Of a DNA stretch of 64,000 nucleotides, positions 9,282 to 16,471 are shown piece after piece (within the stretch, counting starts at the first letter, position 1; the number at the start of each line of letters is the position of its first letter). The stretch is taken from positions 1-64,000 of the forward strand of contig CACWMK010000005.1 in assembly GCA_902761905.1 (NCBI GenBank). Reading direction: 5' to 3'. This DNA comes from an uncultured Prevotellaceae bacterium (GTDB lineage: Bacteria > Bacteroidota > Bacteroidia > Bacteroidales > Bacteroidaceae). The translations under genes were made by a program, and so were the position numbers. Below the pieces are notes generated by a model. It saw only the letters and a list, made by a program, of their open reading frames with translations. It was not told the DNA's origin and searched no databases.

Positions 9282-9304
9282 TTCGAAAATAATACTTATC
9301 TTTG
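9274..9304 (+). promoter_or_regulatory. greA promoter
   Basis: TTG at 9274-9276, 20 nt, then TATCTTTG at 9297-9304: a textbook Bacteroidetes promoter. It overlaps the last codons of the PAP2 gene. Transcription should start near 9310, giving a leader of about 98 nt. Confidence 0.8.
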
Positions 9305-9341
9305 CAACCGAATAAGTAAGGATAAGACATATTACAACCGA

Positions 9342-9380
9342 GGATTCCGACACTAATCAAGTCGGGATTCTTTCTTTTTT
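9342..9380 (+). terminator. Terminator stem-loop in the greA leader
   Basis: A 10-bp stem (9342-9351 with 9361-9370, two G-U pairs, 9-nt loop) is followed by TTTCTTTTTT. It lies between the promoter and the greA ATG, so it would yield a short leader RNA of about 70 nt (about 9310-9380) and let only part of transcription reach greA. It could also be the terminator of the epimerase/PAP2 operon. Confidence 0.75.
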
Positions 9381-9407
9381 GTTTAATTTAAAAAAATAAG
9401 ATAGATT

Positions 9408-9875
9408 ATGGCATACATGTCACAAGAAGGCTACGAAAAACTGATAGCCGAACTTCGTCATTTAGAGGGCGTTGAGCGCCCAAAGGCATCAGCAGCTATT
9501 GCTGAGGCTCGTGAAAAGGGCGACCTGAGTGAGAATTCAGAGTACGATGCCGCCAAGGAAGCACAGGCTCATCTTGAGGACAAGATCAATCAGCTCAAGA
9601 TGACTATCGCCGAAGCCAAGGTGGTCGACACCAGCCGTCTGAGCACCGACTCAGTACAGATTCTCTCAAAGGTCGAGATGACTAATCTTACCAACAAGGC
9701 CAAGATGACCTACACTATCGTGAGCGAGAGCGAGGCCAACCTGCGCGAGGGTAAGATCTCTATTAAGACCCCAATTGCTCAGGGGTTGCTTAACCACAAG
9801 GTGGGCGACGAGGTAGAAGTTAAGATTCCTCGCGGCACTATCAAACTGCGCATCGACAAGATCACCGTGGGTTAA
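9408..9875 (+). CDS. greA: Transcription elongation factor GreA
   Basis: A 155-residue protein with the two-domain Gre layout. The N-terminal coiled coil (about 1-75) includes the family stretch VERPKASAAIAEAREKGD and LSENSEYDAAKE, which carries the acidic tip that enters the RNA polymerase channel and promotes cleavage of backtracked RNA. The C-terminal FKBP-like domain ends with GDEVEVKIPRGTIKLRIDKI. The length matches the usual 158. It has its own promoter and a terminator in the leader; the HIT gene follows after 30 bp. Confidence 0.96.
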   Translation: MAYMSQEGYEKLIAELRHLEGVERPKASAAIAEAREKGDLSENSEYDAAKEAQAHLEDKINQLKMTIAEAKVVDTSRLSTDSVQILSKVEMTNLTNKAKMTYTIVSESEANLREGKISIKTPIAQGLLNHKVGDEVEVKIPRGTIKLRIDKITVG

Positions 9876-9903
9876 TTGAGAATTGACAATTGATAATTGA
9901 CAG
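9874..9903 (+). repeat. AATTGA micro-repeat before the HIT gene
   Basis: The greA-HIT gap is made of near-perfect iterations of AATTGA(c/t). Short A/T-rich iterations of this kind recur at gene junctions in this window (compare 52063-52119). Confidence 0.6.
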
Positions 9904-9905
9904 TT

Positions 9906-10298
9906 ATGGATATTTTCAGCAAAATCGCTGCTGGCGAGATTCCCAGCTACAAGTGCGCCGAGAACGAAGAGTTCTACGCATTTCTCGACATCAATCCGCT
10001 GGTCGAGGGTCACACACTCGTGATTCCCCGCCGCGAGGTCGACTACATCTTTGATATGGACGACGACGAGTTGGCCCGTTATCAGGTATTTGCCAAGCGT
10101 GTGGCTCTAGCCGTCAAGAAGGCATTCCCTTGCAAGAAGGTAGCGCAGGTGGTGCTGGGTCTCGAAGTGCCCCACGCACATATCCACCTCATCCCTATGC
10201 AGAGTGAGGCAGATGTTGACTTCCGCCGCGAAAAACTTAAGCTGTCTGAAGATCAGTTCAAGGCTATCGCAGAGAAAATACGTGGTGAGTTTGTGTGA
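9906..10298 (+). CDS. HIT-family nucleotide hydrolase/transferase
   Basis: A small cytosolic protein with the histidine triad VPHAHIHLIP (H-x-H-x-H) near the C-terminus and the N-terminal start MDIFSKIAAGEIPSYKCAENE typical of the Hint branch. These enzymes hydrolyse AMP-lysine and other adenosine phosphoramidates. I chose ATG 9906 rather than the in-frame TTG at 9897 because it matches the usual family start. The gene follows greA closely and is probably co-transcribed. Its last codons (EFV) form one arm of a stem-loop shared with manC. Confidence 0.9.
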   Translation: MDIFSKIAAGEIPSYKCAENEEFYAFLDINPLVEGHTLVIPRREVDYIFDMDDDELARYQVFAKRVALAVKKAFPCKKVAQVVLGLEVPHAHIHLIPMQSEADVDFRREKLKLSEDQFKAIAEKIRGEFV

Positions 10299-10313
10299 TT
10301 ACACAAACTCATC
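10284..10313. terminator. Stem-loop shared by the ends of the HIT gene and manC
   Basis: A 13-bp stem with one G-U pair (10284-10296 with 10301-10313) and a 4-nt loop. Both stop codons fall on the loop and its edges, so each arm encodes the C-terminus of one protein; both proteins end in EFV. There is no clear T-run on either side, so it may act as a bidirectional barrier rather than a classical terminator. Confidence 0.7.
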
Positions 10314-11396
10314 GCCGTATTTAATCCTTACCTCGTTTACATATTTCTTCACCATCGACGAGTTGTCGCTCTTCTTGCAGATCAGCAACACCCCGTCTTC
10401 TTCGGCCACGATGTAACCCTCCAGACCGTTGAACACACCCAGTTTACCCTTTGGCAGTTTGATGATATTGTTCTTGCAGCCCTCCAGTATCACCTCCGAG
10501 TCCATCACCACGTTGTCGTCATTCACCTTGTGCATCACCTCATAGATGGAGTGCCAGGTTCCCAGGTCGGCCCAACCAAAGTCGCATTTCATCACAAACA
10601 CATTGTTCTCGCTCTGCTCCAATATGGCATAGTCGAGCGACAGGTTAGGATATCGAGAATAGTTCTCCTCTACATACTTCAACTCCTCCTCGGGTGTGTA
10701 CTCCTTCACATCGTAGCGCAGTCCTCTTAACACTGGTGGAAACACGTGCTCGAACGTATCCAGCATATGATATGCACTCGAAATGAATATACCCGTATTC
10801 CAATAGAACTCGCCACTATCCATAAACACACGTGCAAAGTCGCGCTCAGGCTTCTCTGTGAACGATTTTACCTGATACACGTCCGGCTTGCAACTCAGAT
10901 CGCCCAACTGTATGTATCCGTATCCAGGCTCAGGTCGCGTTGGCTTTACGCCCATTGCCAGCAGCACATGGTTTTCCGACACATATCCCAATCCCACATC
11001 GATGCTATGAGCAAACGATGACTCGTTCAGTACTAGCTGGTCGGATGGCGATACAATTATATTTGCCTTTGGGTCAATATGATGTATACGCATCGAAGCC
11101 CATGCCACACTTGGAGCAGTGTTGCGATGAATAGGTTCTACTATGATATTGCAGTCGGCTATCTCTGGCAGTTGTTCCCTTACCAGATCATGATACTCCG
11201 CGCACGTACATATATATATATTCTCAATGGGTAACAGTCTCTCGAAACGGTCGAATGTGGACTGCAAAAGTGTGCGTCCGGTACCAAAAAGGTCAAGAAA
11301 CTGTTTAGGTCGCTGTTCCCTGCTCACAGGCCACAATCGCTGACCGCGACCTCCAGCCAGGATCACGCAGTAGTTTTTCTTATTAGTTTTTTCCAT
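10299..11396 (-). CDS. manC: Mannose-1-phosphate guanylyltransferase
   Basis: Makes GDP-mannose from mannose 1-phosphate and GTP for polysaccharide and glycoprotein synthesis. The N-terminal pyrophosphorylase signature is clear (LAGGRGQRLWPVSREQRPKQ, residues 14-33) and the sugar-binding FTEKPE motif and FGWADLGTW are present. The protein has 365 residues, so it is the single-function form without the phosphomannose isomerase domain. It is convergent with the HIT gene with no spacer at all. Its promoter is at 11428-11458 on the minus strand. Confidence 0.93.
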   Translation of the reverse strand: MEKTNKKNYCVILAGGRGQRLWPVSREQRPKQFLDLFGTGRTLLQSTFDRFERLLPIENIYICTCAEYHDLVREQLPEIADCNIIVEPIHRNTAPSVAWASMRIHHIDPKANIIVSPSDQLVLNESSFAHSIDVGLGYVSENHVLLAMGVKPTRPEPGYGYIQLGDLSCKPDVYQVKSFTEKPERDFARVFMDSGEFYWNTGIFISSAYHMLDTFEHVFPPVLRGLRYDVKEYTPEEELKYVEENYSRYPNLSLDYAILEQSENNVFVMKCDFGWADLGTWHSIYEVMHKVNDDNVVMDSEVILEGCKNNIIKLPKGKLGVFNGLEGYIVAEEDGVLLICKKSDNSSMVKKYVNEVRIKYGDEFV

Positions 11397-11427
11397 TCAA
11401 TTAGGGTTTTAGCATTAATTCTATCCA

Positions 11428-11458
11428 CAAAGATACGAATAAATTATGATACCTGCAA
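11428..11458 (-). promoter_or_regulatory. manC promoter
   Basis: On the minus strand TATCTTTG (11428-11435) is preceded by TTG (11456-11458) with a 20-nt spacer. It points to manC and lies back to back with the tRNA promoter. Confidence 0.78.
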
Positions 11459-11486
11459 GAAAAACTAAGATTTTTTTCAAAATCTT

Positions 11487-11516
11487 TTGCCAATTCAAAT
11501 AAAAGTAGTATCTTTG
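11487..11516 (+). promoter_or_regulatory. tRNA-Leu promoter
   Basis: TTG (11487-11489), 19 nt, TATCTTTG (11509-11516), about 38 nt before the tRNA. Confidence 0.78.
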
Positions 11517-11553
11517 CACCCGCTTATGGAGGTCAAGCCGCTTGATTTGTCAA

Positions 11554-11638
11554 GCCCAGATGGCGGAATCGGTAGACGCGCTGGTCTCAAACACCAGTGG
11601 AGCAATCCATCCCGGTTCGATCCCGGGTCTGGGTACCA
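11554..11638 (+). tRNA. tRNA-Leu (anticodon CAA)
   Basis: An 85-nt class II tRNA. The acceptor arm is GCCCAGA/TCTGGGT, with discriminator A and an encoded CCA. The D arm has GGCGGAATCGGTAGACGC, the anticodon stem CTGGT/ACCAG holds the loop CTCAAAC with anticodon CAA (codon UUG), the variable arm is long, and the T arm contains GGTTCGATCCC. I found no second copy of its 3' end in the window, so no sign of an integrated element using it. Confidence 0.95.
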
Positions 11639-11660
11639 AGAAAGAAACTCCAAAAGCCCC

Positions 11661-11698
11661 AAAGTGCTGAACATTTTTCGATGTTTGGCACTTTTTTT
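11661..11698 (+). terminator. Terminator after tRNA-Leu
   Basis: AAAGTGC and ACAT pair with ATGT and GCACTTT around a short loop, followed by a T-run. A second A/T-rich hairpin (GTGCTTTTTT with AAAAAAAGCAC) follows at 11699-11721. Confidence 0.75.
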
Positions 11699-11799
11699 GT
11701 GCTTTTTTGCAAAAAAAGCACAAATTATTTGGAAATATGAAGAAAAACTACGATATTTGCGCTGCGTAAAATATGAAGCGTAAAACATGAAGTAAGATT

Positions 11800-12846
11800 A
11801 TGAAGAAGTTGAATAACCCGTTCGTAGTATATGGATACAAGGGTGCAGAATACTTCTGCGACAGAGTATCAGAGACCGAGAAGATCATAAAAGGTCTTAG
11901 CAATGAGCGTAATATCACACTGATTGCCCCACGAAGAATCGGCAAGACCGGACTTATTCATCACGTATTTGCCAAGATACACGAAAGCCAGCCTGATGTC
12001 TGCTGTATCTACTTCGACATTTTGTCGACTAAGACACTGGAGCAATTTGTACAACTGATGGCAAGAAACGTTCTTGGACGTTTAGATAGTCCTACTCATT
12101 CGCTTGACATCGTGAAGAATCAAGAGGAGCAGTCGCTTCATCGCATCTTCGAATATCTCAAGTTGTCAGGAAAACGTTGCTATATTGCCATAGACGAGTT
12201 CCAACAGATCACAAAGTATTCTGAGGCCGACACAGAAGCACTACTTCGGTCGTTCATCCAGTTTGTTCCGAACGTGTACTTCATTTTTGCAGGTAGCAAA
12301 CAGCATATGATGTCTGATATGTTTCTATCACCAGAGCGGCCCTTATACCAAGGAGCTCAAATCGTAAATATCACAGAAATCAACGAACGCGTATATTACG
12401 GTTTTGCCAGTGGTATGTTCAGCGAGCGTGGTCAACAGCTACCCGAATCAGTATTCCACTATATTTATAATAAGGTAGAAGGACAGACTTGGTATGTTCA
12501 GGCAATACTGAATCGCATTTATAGCAACCAGCAAGAGACCATCACCGATATTGATGTAGACGTTGCCATCCAGGAACTTATAGACGAGGAAGAGGTTGCG
12601 TTCGAGAATTATTATCAGTCGCTGACTGCAAATCAGGCCGCATTACTATTGGCTATAGCAAAAGAGGTAAATGTCAAGTCGCCAATGGCCCAAAGCTTCA
12701 TAAGCAAATATAAATTGCCAGCATTAAGCAGCATTAAAGCCGCCCTAGCCAGTCTTACTGACAGTCAATTTATCTACCAGTACAACGGCGGCTATATAGT
12801 TTACGACCGCTTCTTCGGCATGTGGCTCAGAGAGCGGATAGATTAA
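11800..12846 (+). CDS. Archaeal-type AAA ATPase
   Basis: A P-loop ATPase of 348 residues. Walker A is APRRIGKTGL (about residues 43-52) and Walker B CYIAIDEFQQI (about 127-137). The N-terminal NPFVVYGYKGAEYFCDR is typical of the STAND-related ATPases common in Bacteroidetes and archaea (Pfam ATPase_2 group). The C-terminal part is winged-helix-like (LPALSSIKAALASLTDSQFIYQYNGGYIVYDRFFGMWL). Members have no settled function; links to DNA transactions or toxin-like systems are suggested. Unlike the protein at 20946 it lacks the C-terminal nuclease-like DUF234 domain. The gene stands alone after tRNA-Leu in an accessory region. Confidence 0.8.
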   Translation: MKKLNNPFVVYGYKGAEYFCDRVSETEKIIKGLSNERNITLIAPRRIGKTGLIHHVFAKIHESQPDVCCIYFDILSTKTLEQFVQLMARNVLGRLDSPTHSLDIVKNQEEQSLHRIFEYLKLSGKRCYIAIDEFQQITKYSEADTEALLRSFIQFVPNVYFIFAGSKQHMMSDMFLSPERPLYQGAQIVNITEINERVYYGFASGMFSERGQQLPESVFHYIYNKVEGQTWYVQAILNRIYSNQQETITDIDVDVAIQELIDEEEVAFENYYQSLTANQAALLLAIAKEVNVKSPMAQSFISKYKLPALSSIKAALASLTDSQFIYQYNGGYIVYDRFFGMWLRERID

Positions 12847-12897
12847 TTGGCCAAGACAAGAGCCAGTCCTCATACTGAAAGACTGGACATTACAATG

Positions 12898-13926
12898 CTA
12901 CGGCTCTATGTCGTAGTTTACTACGATATTCCAATATTCGTTAGTTGAATCTTTCACACTGATGGAAAGACTTGCGCCATCCAGAACCTGACACTTCAGG
13001 AAATACGTGTTTTCGCCCAAGTCTTTCCAGTCTTGTTTGCGAATGGAAGTAGAACCGTTGTTAAGTGCGAGTTCGCAGTCTGACAAGAGTTTAACACGGA
13101 AAGTATAAGATTCGCCTACTTTCAGGCTCTTGCGTAGCGGAATGTCTATCAGTTCTATTAGTCCTTGTCCTTTCGAATATAGCTTTGGCAAGGTATTGCC
13201 CTCTTTTCGGATACTTTCATAGATATCATGGGCATTGAGACCGTACTCCATACATAAGTCAGAAACAGGGGGCATTGCCATAAACTCTTGCTGATACATA
13301 GGGCGGTCTAGCAACTGGAAGGAGATATCTCTGGGATAGTGGCTGAAGATGAGCCATTCTGGATCGACGTTAAACCAGGTGAAACAGTTTTTCCGTCGGA
13401 AGAACGTTTTACCTTCTACATATCCCGATCCCCACGTGGGGTCCATAAAGATGCCATGATCCTCGCTGGTGTAGGCAAACAACCATGAATGCCCCTTCTT
13501 TTCTACATAACCAGTCTTATCCTTCGACATACCATCAACAAACTCCACCTTTATCCCCGCTGCAGTTGCAATCTTATACAGGAGTTCGTTGTAAGCCTGA
13601 CAAATACCCTTGCGAGTCTGATAGCACGCATCGGCAGTTCTTATCTTAAATGATGTGTCGTAGGAGATGTTCTCACATATCCATTGATAGATGGCCTTTA
13701 TCTTCTGATAGTCACTAGTACAACCCTCAGTAATAGTTTTGGCTATCTCAGAATAATTATAGTTGTAAGTAGAACTGGAAATCTTAGGTTTACTCTTCGA
13801 TGGCAACTTGTAATATGAAGCAAACTTTTCTTCTTTAACGCTATCTAAGGAGTCAACAGTTTGCGCCTTAGCATACTGCCCCAATGCCAACATCGCTATA
13901 ACAGCAAACACTATTTTCTTCATCAT
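12898..13926 (-). CDS. Secreted transglutaminase-like protein
   Basis: A signal peptide (1-21, ending YAKA/QT) leads into an exported transglutaminase-like domain. The triad is visible as Cys in TRKGICQAYNELLY, His in KKGHSWLF and Asp in MDPTWGSG. A C-terminal beta-sandwich-like domain (about 240-342) follows. Similar secreted proteins in gut Bacteroidetes are annotated as transglutaminases or cysteine peptidases; the substrate is unknown. It is a single gene with its own promoter on the minus strand (13987-14017). One arm of the long inverted repeat (14052-14104) lies just upstream of that promoter. Confidence 0.85.
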   Translation of the reverse strand: MMKKIVFAVIAMLALGQYAKAQTVDSLDSVKEEKFASYYKLPSKSKPKISSSTYNYNYSEIAKTITEGCTSDYQKIKAIYQWICENISYDTSFKIRTADACYQTRKGICQAYNELLYKIATAAGIKVEFVDGMSKDKTGYVEKKGHSWLFAYTSEDHGIFMDPTWGSGYVEGKTFFRRKNCFTWFNVDPEWLIFSHYPRDISFQLLDRPMYQQEFMAMPPVSDLCMEYGLNAHDIYESIRKEGNTLPKLYSKGQGLIELIDIPLRKSLKVGESYTFRVKLLSDCELALNNGSTSIRKQDWKDLGENTYFLKCQVLDGASLSISVKDSTNEYWNIVVNYDIEP

Positions 13927-13986
13927 TCTATAGTTTTAAGTTTCCCATGCCAGTGACGTTACATCCGTAACATCCCGCTCTGTTGG

Positions 13987-14017
13987 CAAAGATAGACATT
14001 ATTGTCGAGACTTCCAA
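13987..14017 (-). promoter_or_regulatory. Promoter of the secreted transglutaminase gene
   Basis: On the minus strand TATCTTTG (13987-13994) with TTG at 14015-14017 and a 20-nt spacer. Confidence 0.78.
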
Positions 14018-14051
14018 ACTTTTACTAGTAAAATTTCAATTGGTCGTGCTT

Positions 14052-14104
14052 TTTTTGTGAAATTTTGCAAAAGATACTCAACACCTCACTTTCGGAGGCT
14101 GAAA
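14052..14104. repeat. Left arm of a 53-bp inverted repeat around vapE
   Basis: Its reverse complement matches 15637-15689 at 49 of 53 positions by direct comparison. The 19-nt core around AAAGTGAGGTGTTGAGTAT and the 16-nt end CAAAATTTCACAAAAA are identical. The arms are about 1.5 kb apart. Confidence 0.85.
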
Positions 14105-14181
14105 CCCGCATAAACACTGGGCTTGCGACGAGTGAGGTGTTTGCTTAACATCTCACTCTACACCTCACCAAACACCTCATC
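14080..14181. repeat. Five iterated AACACCTCACT-type motifs upstream of vapE
   Basis: Copies or near copies of AACACCTCACT or its complement AGTGAGGTGTT stand at 14080-14090, 14131-14141 (inverted), 14148-14157, 14160-14169 and 14172-14180. The first two form a perfect 11-bp inverted pair. The gene-free stretch 13927-14352 is otherwise occupied by the transglutaminase promoter, the left repeat arm and the vapE promoter. The motif resembles replication iterons or repressor sites. Confidence 0.8.
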
Positions 14182-14226
14182 GCTTTTAACATTTACAGAA
14201 TTTAACGGAATTTTAGGCCGGAAAAC

Positions 14227-14257
14227 TTGCAAACGGCATTTTTATTTTGTATCTTTG
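14227..14257 (+). promoter_or_regulatory. vapE promoter
   Basis: TTG (14227-14229), 20 nt, TATCTTTG (14250-14257), about 95 nt before the ATG and just downstream of the motif cluster. Confidence 0.8.
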
Positions 14258-14352
14258 CACACCGAAATAAAGACGCACACTTAAAAAACACATACGTGAG
14301 TATGAAAAGTGCACATCAACAATAGTACAAACAATTAGAATCTTTTAAGCGT

Positions 14353-15564
14353 ATGGAAAAAATGACAATCAACGGAGAGACTCTCGGAGCCTCTCAGCAG
14401 AACTCGCTCGCTGTAGAGCAGTTCCTTTCTGACAACTACCAGTTCCGTCGCAATGTGCTGAACGGCAAGGTAGAGTATGTAATCACTAACGCCAAACAGA
14501 CTGATACTCAGCCGGTTTGGCAAACTCTGACTCCTGAAGCTCTGAACAGCATTATCCGCAAGGCCAAGCAGGAGCAAATCACCAAAAACAGTCCTAAGAC
14601 TGACATTCAGGAGGTGATCTACTCGGATGCGACACCTAAGTATGACCCCATCAAGGAGTATCTCACGCATCTGCCCAAGTGGGACGGACAGAATCATCTG
14701 GCCAAGCTCTTCAGCCGACTGCCTGGCATCAGCAGCGAACAGCTTGATTTCCTGGTCATCTGGTTTCGCTCGGCTGTGGCGCATTGGTTGCAGAAGGACA
14801 AGCTGCATGCTAACGAGACTGTGCCCACACTGATTGGTGCTCAGGGTTGTGGCAAGTCTACCTTCTTGGCTCGGCTTCTGCCTCCTGAACTGCGCGAGTA
14901 CTATCTGGATAATCTTAATCTTAGCAACAAGTTCGACAAAGAGATGGCTCTGACTAACAATCTGATAGTGAATCTCGACGAGCTCGATGCTATTCGCCCC
15001 AGTCAGCAGGCGGCTCTGAAGCAGACTTTGTCGAAAATCAAGGTCAACGGACGAACCATTTATGGCAGTTCGCAGCAGGATCGCCCTCGCTATGCATCGT
15101 TCGTGGCCACCACCAACAATCGTCATCCCTTGTCGGATGTCACAGGTAGCCGTCGATACATCTGCATCGAGATCCCTGACGGCCAGTATATCGACAATAC
15201 GGGCGAGATAGACTACGAGCAGCTTTATGCCCAGATAGTGTATGAGGTGAATGAGCTGAACGCACCTTACTGGTTTAACAACGACCAGGTGGAGCGCATT
15301 CAGCAGCTCAACGTCAACTATACCGACGAGAAGGATATGGCTGAGATTGTTGAAGCTTGTTTCCGCAAACCCAACGATGGCGAGAAGGCGAAAGCGATGA
15401 ATACCAAGCAGATGATAGAGTTGATTCGCAAGGAGTTCCCCTCAGTCAAGAGCGATCAGAGCACCAAGATCCATCTGGGCTATGCGATGAAGGACCTGGG
15501 ATTCAATCACACAGAGCGAGGACACGTAAAGTTCTACGAGGTGGTGCCTCTTAAGGCGGCGTGA
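14353..15564 (+). CDS. VapE/virulence-associated-E-family P-loop ATPase
   Basis: A 403-residue protein of the VapE/VirE group, helicase-like replication ATPases found in phages, phage satellites and genomic islands. Walker A is GAQGCGKST (162-170), Walker B NLIVNLDEL (203-211), sensor 1 FVATTNN (250-256) and arginine-finger-like GSRR (265-268). The stretch PIKEYLTHLPKWDG (99-112) before the ATPase core is typical. The C-terminal part (about 320-403) looks like the helical DUF3874-type end common in Prevotella. There is no primase domain. The start ATG 14353 has a full leader and promoter. The stop overlaps the first of four more AGTGAGGTGTT-type motifs. It is probably co-transcribed with the small gene at 15693. 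Confidence 0.88.
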   Translation: MEKMTINGETLGASQQNSLAVEQFLSDNYQFRRNVLNGKVEYVITNAKQTDTQPVWQTLTPEALNSIIRKAKQEQITKNSPKTDIQEVIYSDATPKYDPIKEYLTHLPKWDGQNHLAKLFSRLPGISSEQLDFLVIWFRSAVAHWLQKDKLHANETVPTLIGAQGCGKSTFLARLLPPELREYYLDNLNLSNKFDKEMALTNNLIVNLDELDAIRPSQQAALKQTLSKIKVNGRTIYGSSQQDRPRYASFVATTNNRHPLSDVTGSRRYICIEIPDGQYIDNTGEIDYEQLYAQIVYEVNELNAPYWFNNDQVERIQQLNVNYTDEKDMAEIVEACFRKPNDGEKAKAMNTKQMIELIRKEFPSVKSDQSTKIHLGYAMKDLGFNHTERGHVKFYEVVPLKAA

Positions 15565-15661
15565 GGTGTCAGGTGAGGTGTTAGGTGAGTAGTTTCACCA
15601 ACACCTCACTCACGCCAAAGCCTTTGCTACAAAGGATTTCAGCCCTCGAAAGTGAGGTGTT
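15561..15661. repeat. Four iterated AGTGAGGTGTT-type motifs downstream of vapE
   Basis: Copies at 15561-15569, 15572-15582, 15600-15610 (inverted) and 15651-15661, with a partial one at 15583-15590. They begin at the vapE stop codon and mirror the cluster at 14080-14181. The inverted copy can pair with its neighbours to form a hairpin. Confidence 0.8.
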
Positions 15662-15689
15662 GAGTATGTTTTACAAAATTTCACAAAAA
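15637..15689. repeat. Right arm of the 53-bp inverted repeat
   Basis: Complement of 14052-14104 with four mismatches. It ends 4 nt before the preferred start codon of the next gene, and a possible earlier ATG (15666) lies within it. Confidence 0.85.
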
Positions 15690-15692
15690 GAT

Positions 15693-16127
15693 ATGGATAA
15701 TAAGATTAACTACGAAGAAGTTCCCGGCTGTTTCCTGCATTGCATACAGTCGGATTGCAAAATGGCTGATCACTGTCTGCGCCAGTTGGCCATGCAGGCT
15801 ATGCCAGATGATTACACAGGTGTAACGATTGTGAATCCTAAGCTCACCAAGCCCACGGGCGATTGCGAGTTCTATCGCAGCGATGAGCTACAGGTGTATG
15901 GCAAGGGGTTCAAGAATATGCAGAAGCACATGCTGCCTGGCCAGTACGATACGTTCCGCTATCGACTTCAGGGCAAGTTTGGTCGCAATCCCTACTTCGA
16001 ACGTCGCAAGGGCGAGCGACTTTGTTCGCCCAGCAATATCAAAGAGGTAGAGGCCGCACTGAAGGAAATCGGCCACGAAGAGCTAAAGTTTGATGCATAC
16101 GTTAAGAAACTGAACTGGATAGATTAA
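15693..16127 (+). CDS. Small Cys-rich protein (DUF6078-like)
   Basis: A 144-residue protein that I recall as a multicopy Prevotella family (DUF6078) of unknown function. The N-terminus carries a Cys/His cluster (PGCFLHCIQSDCKMADHC, then GDC at about residue 58), which suggests a metal site. The centre has KGFKNMQKHMLPGQYDTFRY, and the end has the motif FGRNPYFERRKGERLCSPS. I chose ATG 15693 (MDNKINYEEVP) over the in-frame ATG 15666 and GTG 15585 because it best fits the family start and lies right after the repeat arm. The gene is 128 nt after vapE on the same strand, and a strong terminator follows. A role with VapE is inferred from position only. Confidence 0.72.
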   Translation: MDNKINYEEVPGCFLHCIQSDCKMADHCLRQLAMQAMPDDYTGVTIVNPKLTKPTGDCEFYRSDELQVYGKGFKNMQKHMLPGQYDTFRYRLQGKFGRNPYFERRKGERLCSPSNIKEVEAALKEIGHEELKFDAYVKKLNWID

Positions 16128-16153
16128 TCCCAGCGTCAGTACATATTACCAAT

Positions 16154-16189
16154 GACTGGAGTCCTCCCCCTAAAGGACTCCAGTCTTTT
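16154..16189 (+). terminator. Terminator of the vapE operon
   Basis: A perfect 12-bp stem (16154-16165 with 16174-16185), 8-nt loop, then TTTT. Confidence 0.85.
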
Positions 16190-16195
16190 AGTTAG

Positions 16196-16209
16196 AGGAC
16201 TGCAGTCCT
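16196..16209. repeat. Palindrome AGGACTGCAGTCCT
   Basis: A perfect 14-nt palindrome. It shares its GGACT/AGTCC halves with the terminator stem just upstream and with one further AGGACT at 16218-16223, so the unit is iterated. Confidence 0.7.
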
Positions 16210-16235
16210 TCAGTAGGAGGACTGGGCAATACAAC

Positions 16236-16315
16236 CGAAAAAGGCTCGCTTCACAGCGAACCTTTTCCACATAAACTTAAAAAAACTAAATTAATCAATC
16301 ATAAACCCTCTTGGT
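16236..16315 (-). repeat. Direct repeat copy 1 with stem-loop (possible terminator or small RNA)
   Basis: This segment matches 20438-20512 in the same orientation: 30 identical nt around a 9-bp stem (16242-16250 with 16255-16263), then a shared A-rich stretch with ACTAAATTAATCAA and CATAAACC. On the minus strand the stem is followed by UUUUU, so it would end the bspA/peptide transcript. Compared with copy 2 it has an extra stretch of about 28 nt (16316-16343) on its far side and no good promoter box. Confidence 0.7.
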
Positions 16316-16471
16316 TAGCCAAGCGGCATAGCCGAGCGAACCATAAAAATCTTATTCTTCAAATCAAAGTGTTGGTTCTTTGCGATCCATAATGACCAGT
16401 GGGGCACCCATTCAGGGTGCATTGTCATTTCAATGACCCGTAATCGCAATAATGTTAACCACTCTATTCTC

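Noticed and set aside
14335..15126. A 263-codon open frame opposite vapE
   Set aside because: No motif, and vapE has intact Walker motifs, a promoter and a leader on the plus strand.
14052..15689. Insertion sequence with terminal inverted repeats
   Set aside because: The enclosed gene is VapE-like, not a transposase, and no target-site duplication was recognised at the ends of the arms.
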